From the IMG/VR virus record IMGVR_UViG_3300032282_006110, positions 1 to 31,845 of that record: a stretch of DNA of 31,845 nucleotides. The stretch is one strand, 5' to 3'. The translations under genes were made by a program, and so were the position numbers. Under the pieces are notes generated by a model that worked only from the letters and a program-made list of their open reading frames with translations, was not told the origin of the DNA and did not search any database. This stretch comes from a virus. Shown here piece after piece: positions 11,413 through 18,654 of this stretch. The stretch's first letter is position 1, and each line of letters starts with the position of its first letter.

Positions 11413-11483
11413 TTTTCGGGGATAGAATCGAACTACCATTAGATGCTCCAAAAACATCTGTCCTGCCCTTAGACGACCCGAAA
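11413..11483 (-). tRNA. tRNA-Gln(TTG)
   Basis: Acceptor TTTCGGG/CCCGAAA with the weak U1-A72 pair typical of Gln, anticodon stem GATGT/GCATC, loop TTTTGGA giving TTG, T-arm GGTAG-TTCGATT-CTATC, discriminator A. First gene of array 4, directly after the terminator. Confidence 0.92.
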
Positions 11484-11490
11484 GTGTAAA

Positions 11491-11528
11491 AACAAAAAAC
11501 CCGAAGATTTTTACGTCCTTCGGGTTTT
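11491..11528 (-). terminator. Intrinsic terminator between leader ORF and tRNA array 4
   Basis: 10-bp stem AAACCCGAAG/CTTCGGGTTT followed on the minus strand by TTTTTTG, with tRNA-Gln starting about 10 nt later. Confidence 0.85.
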
Positions 11529-11552
11529 CTAATTAGTTAATATTTTAAATGA

Positions 11553-11645
11553 TTAACTTAGACATAGGAACCCGAGTTCAGTTTGTAAAAACTGAAATAA
11601 CACCGTTAGTGTCATCACGAATAATATGTTTGTTAAGTTTTTCAT
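11553..11645 (-). CDS. 30-aa hydrophobic leader ORF of array 4
   Basis: Short frame beginning MKNLTNILFVMTLTVLFQF, almost entirely hydrophobic, so probably a single membrane helix. It has a rare good SD-like sequence (AAAGGAAATCAAATG), unlike most genes here, which supports translation. It lies between the array 4 promoter and terminator: either a leader peptide or a small membrane protein. Confidence 0.55.
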   Translation of the reverse strand: MKNLTNILFVMTLTVLFQFLQTELGFLCLS

Positions 11646-11677
11646 TTGATTTCCTTTATTTTTTAATAAATATGATA

Positions 11678-11707
11678 CAAAGATACTAAAGTTATTTTAT
11701 TTGTCAA
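11678..11707 (-). promoter_or_regulatory. Array 4 promoter (TTGACA-N16-TATCTTTG)
   Basis: TTGACA at 11702-11707 and TATCTTTG at 11678-11685. It is a near copy of the array 2 promoter, with CATATTTATT just downstream. Confidence 0.8.
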
Positions 11708-11726
11708 GATATTTTTTTATTTTTTT

Positions 11727-12047
11727 TTAGAAACCATATTCATTTCTGGGTTCGTTGGGACTTAAGTCTTGTAGTTCCATCATTTCTTCAGTCACTTCTT
11801 CTGCTGTTAAATAACCTTTAACGTCACCGTCACAACTTCTCCAAATTTCAAAAGTTGTTATTCCATCACCATAAAGACCTATACCACCACCAACAACTGA
11901 TATACGGTGTCCGTTATCAAATTCCATGATAGCCTGTTTTCCACCCATACCATTACGATGTGGGTAAAACTTTAAATCCTTAAAGGTCTTATAACCATGA
12001 TAAGGATCTGTTAAATTATGCCTCTGTATTTTCTTGTGTGGTTTCAA
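11727..12047 (-). CDS. Hypothetical phage protein, 106 aa
   Basis: Basic N-terminus, then MGGKQAIMEFDNGHRISVVGGG-type beta sequence and IWRSCDGDVKGYLT. Its layout (an F.NG..ISVV strand, then glycines and an acidic tail) is common in small conserved phage proteins of unknown role. The start as drawn overlaps the upstream gene by 32 nt; a later internal Met is possible but would remove conserved-looking sequence. Soluble, no signal. Confidence 0.55.
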   Translation of the reverse strand: MKPHKKIQRHNLTDPYHGYKTFKDLKFYPHRNGMGGKQAIMEFDNGHRISVVGGGIGLYGDGITTFEIWRSCDGDVKGYLTAEEVTEEMMELQDLSPNEPRNEYGF

Positions 12048-12240
12048 CTGATTTTACTTCTTCAATTATTTTTTTATACTCCTTTAACAAATTTTCATAA
12101 GATGCCAAATCCAATGGTTTAAGTCTGTTAAAATATTTTCCGATTTTTGATTCTGCCATTGTGATTTCACGATTTTTAATTTGAAACATAAGGTTTGCAA
12201 CTTTTCTTTCTAAGGTCTCGATTTGTTTATCTGGGTTCAT
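12016..12240 (-). CDS. Small coiled-coil protein, 74 aa
   Basis: Helical throughout: ETLERKVANLMFQIKNREITMAE fits heptad spacing, followed by a second helix (YENLLKEYKKIIEEVKS) and a polar tail. No catalytic motif. It is divergent from the flavodoxin-fold gene at 12301 across a 60-nt intergenic region. Function unknown; a dimeric scaffold or regulator is a guess. Confidence 0.55.
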   Translation of the reverse strand: MNPDKQIETLERKVANLMFQIKNREITMAESKIGKYFNRLKPLDLASYENLLKEYKKIIEEVKSVETTQENTEA

Positions 12241-12286
12241 ATAATTTATTTTTAATAAAGATAATGATAAACTTATATAAAATCAA

Positions 12287-12296
12287 AATATTTATA
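12287..12296 (+). promoter_or_regulatory. AATATTTATA start-proximal motif
   Basis: Exact motif ending 4 nt before the ATG at 12301, the same spacing as at 2846 and 26780. Confidence 0.45.
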
Positions 12297-12300
12297 ACAT

Positions 12301-13077
12301 ATGTCTGATATTAGAATAAAAATAAAAGAAGAGGTTTTAAAATTCCGTCAAGAGATTTTATCTGAAGAAATGGTACAATCTGATGCTTACAAAGCTTTAT
12401 CAAAAACTTTAAAAGTGTTAAAGAAAAAGAATAAAGTTTTATTATTAACTTGTTCCAACAGATTTAATTGGGATGATAACAATATTGATGTACCAAAATC
12501 AACAATTATTGCTCACTACTTGGAGGAAGAATTGGGTGATAAAGTTGTTTTAATAGATGTTCCTGAATTAAAAATATTTGCATGTGAGGGTAATGTATCA
12601 AGAAAAGATGGTAACAGTTGTGGTCTTAAAAAAGCCTTATTAAAAAACAAAGATAAAAATCCTTCAGGTTTTCATAGATGTTGGGCAAGTTTTAATAATA
12701 AATCGGATGAATTGTGGAAAATTTCAAAAGAATTGTTTGAATCTGATGCTGTAGTTTTCTTTAGTTCTATTAGATGGGGTCAGGCCAATATGCATTACCA
12801 AAATTTAATTGAGCGTTTAACTTGGATTGAAAATAGACACAATACCTTGGGTGAAAGTAATATTATAAAGGATATTGAATCAGGTTTTATCTGTGTAGGT
12901 CAAAATTGGAATGGTGAAAATGTTACTGAAACTCAGAAGAAAGTTCACGATTTTTACGGTTTCAAAACAAATAATGATTTATATTGGAATTGGCAATATA
13001 CCAAAGATGTTTATGATGAAACGCAAGAGTCTTATAAAAAGGCTTACGGTAAATTTATTAAAGACACAAAAATCTAA
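12301..13077 (+). CDS. Flavodoxin-fold NAD(P)H-dependent oxidoreductase-like protein
   Basis: 258 aa. After a helical N-terminus, KVLLLTCSNRFNWDD begins a flavodoxin-like beta1-loop with a phosphate-binding character (PKSTIIAHYLEEELG helix). It is followed by VVLIDVPELKIFACEG and VVFFSSIRWGQAN, matching the strand order of NADPH-dependent FMN reductases/WrbA-like proteins. The FMN-binding role is inferred. It carries an added C-terminal aromatic segment (YWNWQYTKDVYDETQ). Convergent with the LpxH-like gene; the ends overlap by 4 nt. Confidence 0.6.
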   Translation: MSDIRIKIKEEVLKFRQEILSEEMVQSDAYKALSKTLKVLKKKNKVLLLTCSNRFNWDDNNIDVPKSTIIAHYLEEELGDKVVLIDVPELKIFACEGNVSRKDGNSCGLKKALLKNKDKNPSGFHRCWASFNNKSDELWKISKELFESDAVVFFSSIRWGQANMHYQNLIERLTWIENRHNTLGESNIIKDIESGFICVGQNWNGENVTETQKKVHDFYGFKTNNDLYWNWQYTKDVYDETQESYKKAYGKFIKDTKI

Positions 13078-13790
13078 ACAAAAATAATTTTCCAATTACC
13101 CTCAAAATCCTCAACCAAACAGGTAGAGTTTTCACAAAAATCACCAGAGTTCATATAATCAACTTCTAATTTTGGTTGGTGTATATGTCCGCATACGGCG
13201 ACATCGTAACCTTTTTGTTTTGTTAAATCTTTAGCATTTTTTTCAAAATCTGAAACAAAATTTATTGCACTTTTAACACTTTGTTTAATTGTGTTTGCTA
13301 ATGAGTGGTACGGTAGATTAAAAGTTTTTCTTATTTTATTATACATTGTATTTAATCTTATAACAAAATCATAAGACCAACCACCCAAAACAGCTAACCA
13401 TCTAACTTCCATTATAACAAAATCTAAAACATCACCATGAAAACAGTAATATGCCCTACCATCAATACCAGTATGTACATACTTCCTAACTATTTGAATA
13501 TTGTTCATTGTAAAAGGTATAAAGGGTTTTAAAAAATCATCATGATTACCTCTAATGTAGATAACCTCACAACCTTTTTCAGACCTTTTCATAAACTTTC
13601 TAAATATCTTTGTACAATCATCATTCCACTTACCTTTGTTTTTTAAGGCCCAACCATCAACAATATCACCATTTAATATTAATTTTTCTGATTTATTTTC
13701 TTTTAAAAAATTTAATATTTTTTCTGTTTGTGATTGTCTTGCACCTAAATGTAAATCACTCATTATTATTGTTTTCCATTTCATGACCAA
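13074..13790 (-). CDS. LpxH/LpxG-like metallophosphoesterase
   Basis: 238 aa. Calcineurin-type motifs in order: SDLHLG near residue 11, NGDIVDGW, RGNHDDFL, FHGDVLD, and CGHIHQP near 200. The spacing and the HGD block followed by a helical insert fit UDP-2,3-diacylglucosamine hydrolase relatives (LpxH/LpxG), which act on lipid A precursors. The gene lies downstream of, and overlaps by 10 nt, a family 2 glycosyltransferase. The pair suggests modification of host envelope glycolipid, though nucleotide substrates are not excluded. Confidence 0.75.
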   Translation of the reverse strand: MVMKWKTIIMSDLHLGARQSQTEKILNFLKENKSEKLILNGDIVDGWALKNKGKWNDDCTKIFRKFMKRSEKGCEVIYIRGNHDDFLKPFIPFTMNNIQIVRKYVHTGIDGRAYYCFHGDVLDFVIMEVRWLAVLGGWSYDFVIRLNTMYNKIRKTFNLPYHSLANTIKQSVKSAINFVSDFEKNAKDLTKQKGYDVAVCGHIHQPKLEVDYMNSGDFCENSTCLVEDFEGNWKIIFV

Positions 13791-14485
13791 TAGTTTTTAT
13801 CGTATTTAAAATAATTTGTATCATTTCTATTAATATAAGACCCAATAAAAATTTTAAACATATACAACAAACCTTTATTATCGAATCTTCTTGGTGTGGT
13901 GAAGACTACATTATTTAATACGTCAAATTTATTTGAACTTATTTTACGTGTTAACTGATAATCTTCAGCAATAGTCAGCTTCTCATCAAATCCACCTATT
14001 TCTTTAAATTTTTTTGATTTTATTAACATGAAACCACCTAAACAAAACGGTGAAACCCACTTTGTGAGTTTTTGAAACTTATAGAATAAATTATATACAT
14101 AATTGTATTTACCATTTGATGTGTTGAATTTGCAAGAAATTAAATCTTTATTTTTAAACTCTATATGTCTTACAGAATTTATTAATAGCTCATTATCTAA
14201 TAAAAATATATCAGCATCTAAAAATAAAACGTAAGGTGTCTTACAGAATTTAAAACCATTGTTTCTAGCGACAGAAGGTAAACCACCTTTTACTACTTTA
14301 AGTTTAAAAAAATATTTATCCTCTTCTAATATTTTTTTAGTAAACTTATCATCCGATATATCGGCGACGATAACACTAACATTTTCTATGTCACTTTGGT
14401 GATTTAATAATTCTAAGGTTTTTTTAATTGTTAAACCTTCATTTTTACAGGGTATAACAATTGTTAATTTTTTAGATAAACTCAT
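13781..14485 (-). CDS. Family 2 glycosyltransferase
   Basis: 234 aa. GT-A fold: LTIVIPCKNEGLTIKKTLELL at the N-terminus, LPSVARNNGF, then FLDAD as the metal-binding DxD near residue 93. GGFDEKLTIAEDYQLTRKI near 168 is the acceptor-side ED motif. The C-terminus has amphipathic, weakly hydrophobic segments but no clear transmembrane helix. Donor and acceptor unknown. Operon with the LpxH-like enzyme. A TTGACA box lies upstream near 14510. Possible roles: host surface glycan change or virion/DNA glycosylation. Confidence 0.8.
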   Translation of the reverse strand: MSLSKKLTIVIPCKNEGLTIKKTLELLNHQSDIENVSVIVADISDDKFTKKILEEDKYFFKLKVVKGGLPSVARNNGFKFCKTPYVLFLDADIFLLDNELLINSVRHIEFKNKDLISCKFNTSNGKYNYVYNLFYKFQKLTKWVSPFCLGGFMLIKSKKFKEIGGFDEKLTIAEDYQLTRKISSNKFDVLNNVVFTTPRRFDNKGLLYMFKIFIGSYINRNDTNYFKYDKNYWS

Positions 14486-14540
14486 ACATATAATTATCTT
14501 GGGTGTATATATGTCAAGTTAATTATATGTTAAATTCTAA

Positions 14541-15182
14541 CTAACCGTTTTGGTCTCTTCTTCTACGAGATTTACGTTTAGGTATAAATTTAAATGGTAA
14601 CATATCAATTTTAATCAATATAGATTCAAATATACCTTTTGTATACCAACCTTCTTCGTTAGGTAATGAAATATAATTACTGTCGGTAAAGTATTGATTG
14701 TAATCTAAAAACTCTAAAAGACCCCCTGTCGGTGGTTCCAATGGTTGTACTGTAACTAAATCTAAACCCATTGTTTGTACAGCAACTCTTCTAGCTATAG
14801 GCAACATGATATTCCCAAAATCAGGTTGATTATTATCTTGTGGGGCTCTATAACCTTGATTTAAAATATTACCACCGATTTGGTTCCATCTGTTAAAAAT
14901 TTCTTCTTGTCTATTGTTGTTGTAAAACCTTTGATTGTCATGTAAATCTCGGAGTATTTGTTGGTCAATTTCGTTTCTTATATTTTCAGTCAGTAAAGCA
15001 GTTAATTCAGCCTCAGCATCTATATTATGAAAAGCAGTTATGTCTTGTGCCATTTCAGGAGTCCATACAGCTCTAATTCTACGAGTTTCACCAACAACAT
15101 TAACTGAAGTAAATCTTATATTAATAGTTTCTTTATTTGTTGGGTCGACAAAACAAAATCCAGGTACTGATTTACTAATCAT
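14541..15182 (-). CDS. gp23-type capsid-motif protein with permuted segment order
   Basis: 213 aa. Residues ~35-82 match the central block of T4-type major capsid protein gp23: TRRIRA-W-PEMAQD, then DAEAEL and IRNEID. Residues ~127-165 match the gp23 N-terminal block: PIARRVA...L..VQPLEPPTGG. In gp23 the N-terminal block comes first, so here the order is reversed. The C-terminus is basic (KRKSRRRRDQ). It overlaps the 75-aa gene upstream by 4 nt. It is probably a virion shell component or a rearranged paralogue; it is too short to be a normal major capsid protein. Confidence 0.65.
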   Translation of the reverse strand: MISKSVPGFCFVDPTNKETINIRFTSVNVVGETRRIRAVWTPEMAQDITAFHNIDAEAELTALLTENIRNEIDQQILRDLHDNQRFYNNNRQEEIFNRWNQIGGNILNQGYRAPQDNNQPDFGNIMLPIARRVAVQTMGLDLVTVQPLEPPTGGLLEFLDYNQYFTDSNYISLPNEEGWYTKGIFESILIKIDMLPFKFIPKRKSRRRRDQNG

Positions 15183-15406
15183 AACGTAATTGTACTATAG
15201 TATCCGTTATTTATGGTATTAATTCCGTATCTTGATAACATACCCTGTCTAGGTTGGAAATCTGTCACAAAGTCAACACTCATTATATAAGGTGCCCAAG
15301 TATATCCAGGGTTAAGAAAAGGTTGACCTTTACTCCCAAGTATAATACGCCACTTAGGTCCACCCCTTAAAAAATCATGTACCCTAATATCTTTCTCAAT
15401 CACCAT
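15179..15406 (-). CDS. gp23 C-terminal-like capsid fragment, 75 aa
   Basis: GYTWAPYIMSV and FQPRQGMLSRYGINTI match the C-terminal block of T4-type gp23 (pattern: aromatic, APY, then FQP-x-G-x(2)-[TS]RYG). It is encoded immediately 5' of, and overlaps by 4 nt (ATGA), the gene holding the other gp23-like blocks, so the C-terminal part comes first in the operon. It could be one subunit of a split capsid protein. The AATATTTATT motif ends 4 nt before its ATG. Confidence 0.65.
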   Translation of the reverse strand: MVIEKDIRVHDFLRGGPKWRIILGSKGQPFLNPGYTWAPYIMSVDFVTDFQPRQGMLSRYGINTINNGYYSTITL

Positions 15407-15410
15407 ATTA

Positions 15411-15420
15411 AATAAATATT
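15411..15420 (-). promoter_or_regulatory. AATATTTATT start-proximal motif
   Basis: On the coding strand, ends 4 nt before the ATG at 15406, overlapping the stop of the preceding gene. Confidence 0.45.
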
Positions 15421-16153
15421 ACTCAACTTCCATTGAAACTGTACACTTAGGACAAGGATAATCAATATTAAAACGTTTATCTTTTACGATTTTTGTACTA
15501 CCACAACAATCGTATTGTTTAGTGTCCGTTTTTTTCGGATAAGATTGTTGTTCATACAAACATTTTAAAGTTTCGTCGATAATATAAGCGTATCTATGTT
15601 TTTGAGTCCGATTAATCCAAACACCTTGCTTATCTTTTGTCGGTCCCCTTGGGTTAACTTTCCATTCACCATTTTCATTAAAGTGGAAAAAGTCTGACTT
15701 CTTATCAGTTAAACCATAGTATCTAAAGTTACAAACTTGGTAGATACTTCCATTATGTCGACTATCGTCAGCTAAAGTTATAACTGCTCTAATACCTTCT
15801 TTTTTCAATAACCTTATACTATTACCTAAAAGGTAGGAAGTTGCATTAGTACCGTTTAAATCAGGTAATACACATAGTCTACTAAGTTCCATTACTGTTT
15901 GGTCTGAGTTTTCTAACCCAAACCAACCTTTAAGTGCCACATTACCTTGTGGATTACTAAAGGTAGTTACACCCATTAATTCGTTTGTTTCCTTATGGTA
16001 TAAGCCAAAAGAAAATTTAGCAAAGAATTTAGCCTCACCTAAGTAATGATAGGTTTTAACAAAATCGTAAGCAATTTTTTTATCAATTAATTTTATAGTA
16101 AAAATTGTGTTCGCCTTTACTTCTCTAGTAATGAACTTTATAATATTATCCAT
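15419..16153 (-). CDS. Mom-like GNAT-fold protein (putative DNA modification)
   Basis: 244 aa. YHYLGEAKFFAKFSFGLY, LMGVTTFSNPQGNV, ELSRLCVLPDLNG, ATSYLLGNS and TLADDSRHNGSIYQVCNFRYYG follow the pattern of phage Mom-type acyltransferase-fold proteins, which modify adenine in phage DNA to block restriction. The ELSRL block and the AD..H.G.iYq..nF block are the strongest signs. A C-terminal CCG...CPKC zinc-ribbon-like region (residues ~218-238) could bind DNA. Anti-restriction activity is inferred from the family; activity on this phage's DNA is not shown. Confidence 0.7.
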   Translation of the reverse strand: MDNIIKFITREVKANTIFTIKLIDKKIAYDFVKTYHYLGEAKFFAKFSFGLYHKETNELMGVTTFSNPQGNVALKGWFGLENSDQTVMELSRLCVLPDLNGTNATSYLLGNSIRLLKKEGIRAVITLADDSRHNGSIYQVCNFRYYGLTDKKSDFFHFNENGEWKVNPRGPTKDKQGVWINRTQKHRYAYIIDETLKCLYEQQSYPKKTDTKQYDCCGSTKIVKDKRFNIDYPCPKCTVSMEVE

Positions 16154-16186
16154 ATTATAATTTTAAACAATAAAAATTACAACCTA

Positions 16187-16196
16187 AATATTTATT
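16187..16196 (+). promoter_or_regulatory. AATATTTATT start-proximal motif
   Basis: Lies in the divergent region between 16153 and 16212, 15 nt before the ATG at 16212. Confidence 0.4.
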
Positions 16197-16211
16197 AAAA
16201 AATAATGTTAT

Positions 16212-16661
16212 ATGGCAGAAAAAATTTCAGAATTCAAACTACAAGAACCTTTAAGAACCAATAGATGGTTATTAAAAGTTGGTAAAGTACCAGCATGGTT
16301 GGTTCGTTCCACAAACTTAGAGACCTTTGTTGAGAAGGGGAAAACTTATACAAAATTAAATTTTTCCTTATTAAACACGGTTGATTACACAATAGTACCT
16401 GATGATGTTATTCAGTTAAGAAAAATTAAATTAGAATTTTTAGATCCAGTTGGTCACGTAATTAACGGTTACGACATGAATGTTGAATTTGAAAAAATGA
16501 GTTTAAAGTGTGACTATTCTGATGATGGTTTATTAACACATGAATTTGTTTTCTATGTTAAAAATTTAAATCAACTTCACACCAATGTTGGTGAGGAATC
16601 GGAAAAGGAGATTATTGAAAAGTATAAAAACAATAAGAAAAAAGAAAAGGAGAGTGTTTAA
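16212..16661 (+). CDS. Putative tail-tube/baseplate structural protein, 149 aa
   Basis: N-terminus EPLRTNRWLLKVGKVPAW with a strand-rich middle. LEFLDPVG followed by INGYDMNVEFEKMSL and HEFVFYVKN resembles the second half of T4 gp19-type tube proteins and shares the DPVG block with 5963-6478. No membrane segment; the C-terminus is a Lys/Glu-rich helix. It is probably a tube-fold baseplate or tail component. It ends in an intrinsic terminator whose stem includes the stop codon. Confidence 0.55.
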   Translation: MAEKISEFKLQEPLRTNRWLLKVGKVPAWLVRSTNLETFVEKGKTYTKLNFSLLNTVDYTIVPDDVIQLRKIKLEFLDPVGHVINGYDMNVEFEKMSLKCDYSDDGLLTHEFVFYVKNLNQLHTNVGEESEKEIIEKYKNNKKKEKESV

Positions 16662-16673
16662 CTCTCCTTTTTT
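16646..16673 (+). terminator. Intrinsic terminator of the tube-like gene
   Basis: AAAGGAGAGT/ACTCTCCTTT stem with a GTTTA loop and T-run. It overlaps the CDS end and lies next to the convergent Ro60 gene. Confidence 0.8.
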
Positions 16674-16675
16674 AA

Positions 16676-18271
16676 TTAGGCCTGAACTTCTTGTTCGGTT
16701 TCAACTTCGACCTTAGTCTCGATTTCATCCCAAACAGAGATTAATTCACTAGCGTACAACGCTTCTTTTCCAGTCCAACCTGTTAATATTCCACCTCTAT
16801 AAAGATTACAAGGTATTAAACTGTTATTGTAACCCGCAACTTGGGTTGTAAATATATTAACTTTTGAGTTAACCTTTTCACGATATTCTTCCACCATTTT
16901 AAGTACGTCAACGTAGTTACCACCATTTTCGTGGACATCATTACGATTTATGTTTGTACCGTACAAATTCCCTGTGCCTGCTTGCATATCACTATAGATA
17001 AAGATTGTATCATAGTGAACTTTATTGTCAATTGCTTCACGTAAAAACAACCAAATTCCATGTTCACAAGATTGGCCTTGTGCTTTACCTCTTTTACAAG
17101 TTTCTTCCAACTGAGTGATAATACCGTCTCTTTTAGAAACAGGTTTTAAACTTAATCTTTCACCAAAAACACCAACATATCCTTCATCAGAACATAATGC
17201 CGTGATGATAGAAGATAAGTTTGCAATTTCTGCGATGTGTGTACTTCCGTATTCAGAAGTCATTTGACCCCAAGAAGAACCTGAGTTATCAGACAAACAA
17301 GCCACTTTACCCTTTAACTTAGGGAAGTTTGTTAGGGAGATATCCAAACACTCTTGTAAAGTGTCAAGAATCATACCCTTATGGTTGATGGTAATCTTGT
17401 CGATTTCCTTATACGCCGTGTAGTAACGGAATGGAAATTGTTTACCGTAAAGAACACCACCTTTAAGGTCGGCCATAACTTTCTTAGCCAACTCAGTATC
17501 GTTCACTTCAGTAAAGATACCACGAAGGTTTCTTAAAAGAGCCATGTGTGGAACCTTAATTGTGTTAAGGATTTCCTTCCAATTTTTACCTTGGGACTTA
17601 AGTGACTCCCATGTTTGTTCCGTTTCAGAAACAGCCACGTCACCTTTCTTCATTAACTCGTCAATTACTTCTGAGTGAGCGTGAGAAATACGTACCAAGT
17701 CAATTAATGACTTTGACTTGTACTTGTGGATTTGGTATCTCCCAAAAGTAGCTAACTTATCGGCCCAAGTACGTTTTACGATTGAAGGGAGATTGTTCTT
17801 AGAACCCTTCAAGAACATGTAATAGTCGAATTGATTGGTGATATCATCAGGACGACCAACGATTTCCATACCAATTTTCTTCATAAAACCTGGGTTGGCC
17901 TCATTAAACTCAACACGCTTTGGGTGTTGAGATGCTCTAATGAAGATAACCGCTGGGTTAAGTCTCATGAACATTTCATGACGAAGTTTAACCGCGAATT
18001 CAAGGGTTGCCTTGAAGTCATAGTCCAATGCGGCATCAATAGCCTTAGTGAAAACATCAGTGGTTGTCTCACTTGGGTCGGTATACATACCCAAAATGTC
18101 GTGTCTTTTCAGAGTTGACAAGTTTGAAGGTTTGTCATGAGAACCTCTGTAATAAGAAGGTTCACCGAAGATAGATGAGGCTGCCACGATACGAAGAGTA
18201 TCAAGTGGGTTTAAGGTATAAGAAATACCACCATCGAAATTTTCTACTGCTTTTGATTTGAATTTTGTCAT
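16676..18271 (-). CDS. Ro60 (TROVE-domain) RNA-binding protein
   Basis: 531 aa, close to the ~540 aa of animal Ro60. The N-terminal ~300 residues are helical-repeat (TROVE) sequence. The C-terminal von Willebrand A domain has an intact MIDAS DxSxS (D328, S330, S332 in LSDNSGSSWG) and a later acidic position in IYSDMQAG (~428). Ro60 is a ring that binds Y RNAs and the ends of misfolded RNAs; in bacteria a Y RNA can tether it to polynucleotide phosphorylase. It is the last gene of an operon: SLOG protein, 3-nt gap, Ro60, with a long non-coding transcription unit upstream. The base composition is visibly less AT-rich than its neighbours. Confidence 0.92.
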   Translation of the reverse strand: MTKFKSKAVENFDGGISYTLNPLDTLRIVAASSIFGEPSYYRGSHDKPSNLSTLKRHDILGMYTDPSETTTDVFTKAIDAALDYDFKATLEFAVKLRHEMFMRLNPAVIFIRASQHPKRVEFNEANPGFMKKIGMEIVGRPDDITNQFDYYMFLKGSKNNLPSIVKRTWADKLATFGRYQIHKYKSKSLIDLVRISHAHSEVIDELMKKGDVAVSETEQTWESLKSQGKNWKEILNTIKVPHMALLRNLRGIFTEVNDTELAKKVMADLKGGVLYGKQFPFRYYTAYKEIDKITINHKGMILDTLQECLDISLTNFPKLKGKVACLSDNSGSSWGQMTSEYGSTHIAEIANLSSIITALCSDEGYVGVFGERLSLKPVSKRDGIITQLEETCKRGKAQGQSCEHGIWLFLREAIDNKVHYDTIFIYSDMQAGTGNLYGTNINRNDVHENGGNYVDVLKMVEEYREKVNSKVNIFTTQVAGYNNSLIPCNLYRGGILTGWTGKEALYASELISVWDEIETKVEVETEQEVQA

Positions 18272-18274
18272 AAC

Positions 18275-18610
18275 TTAAAATTTAATTATTAAAATATTTT
18301 TATTTAACTCTTCTGCTTTTTTAATCGAATCCAATGTACCCTTAGATTTACCATCCCAAAAGGCTATTACCATTTCCGATTCATTTATAATATCACTGTT
18401 TCTTATAAATCCCGCTTTTTTACCATATTTTTTCCAATCAGGATAAAAAATCTTGGTTGGTATTTCATTTAACTTTGCGTATTGTTCACCTAGTAAGTCA
18501 GCCCCTATGGCCCCACCAGATACTAATAGTGTGATATCTAACGTTGATAAGGTTTCTTTTACCAACCTATAATCACTGAATGTTCTACTGCCTATTACCG
18601 CTACTTTCAT
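18275..18610 (-). CDS. SLOG-fold (YspA/DUF2493-like) protein, 111 aa
   Basis: MKVAVIGSRTFSDYRLV, then LLVSGGAIGADLLGEQYA and YPDWKKYGKKAGFIRNSDII: the glycine-rich loops and the R-N helix of the Rossmann-like SLOG superfamily (YspA/DprA/LOG relatives), thought to bind nucleotides or their derivatives. Length is typical. It lies 3 nt upstream of Ro60, so the two are almost certainly co-expressed. The ligand is unknown; a sensing role for the Ro60 complex is speculative. Confidence 0.8.
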   Translation of the reverse strand: MKVAVIGSRTFSDYRLVKETLSTLDITLLVSGGAIGADLLGEQYAKLNEIPTKIFYPDWKKYGKKAGFIRNSDIINESEMVIAFWDGKSKGTLDSIKKAEELNKNILIIKF

Positions 18611-18619
18611 GTTAATAAA

Positions 18620-18654
18620 ATAAAAAAGTCCCTACAATTTTACTCGTAGGGACT
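18620..18654 (-). terminator. Intrinsic terminator of the ~500-nt RNA
   Basis: 9-bp stem AGTCCCTAC/GTAGGGACT followed on the minus strand by TTTTTTA. It lies immediately before the SLOG gene start and could also act as an attenuator for SLOG-Ro60. Confidence 0.85.

Noticed and set aside
4064-11483. CRISPR array (many similar repeated strings such as GGTTCGAATCC)
   Set aside because: The repeats are tRNA T-arms at tRNA spacing, differ in flanking sequence and fold as cloverleaves. No cas genes are present.
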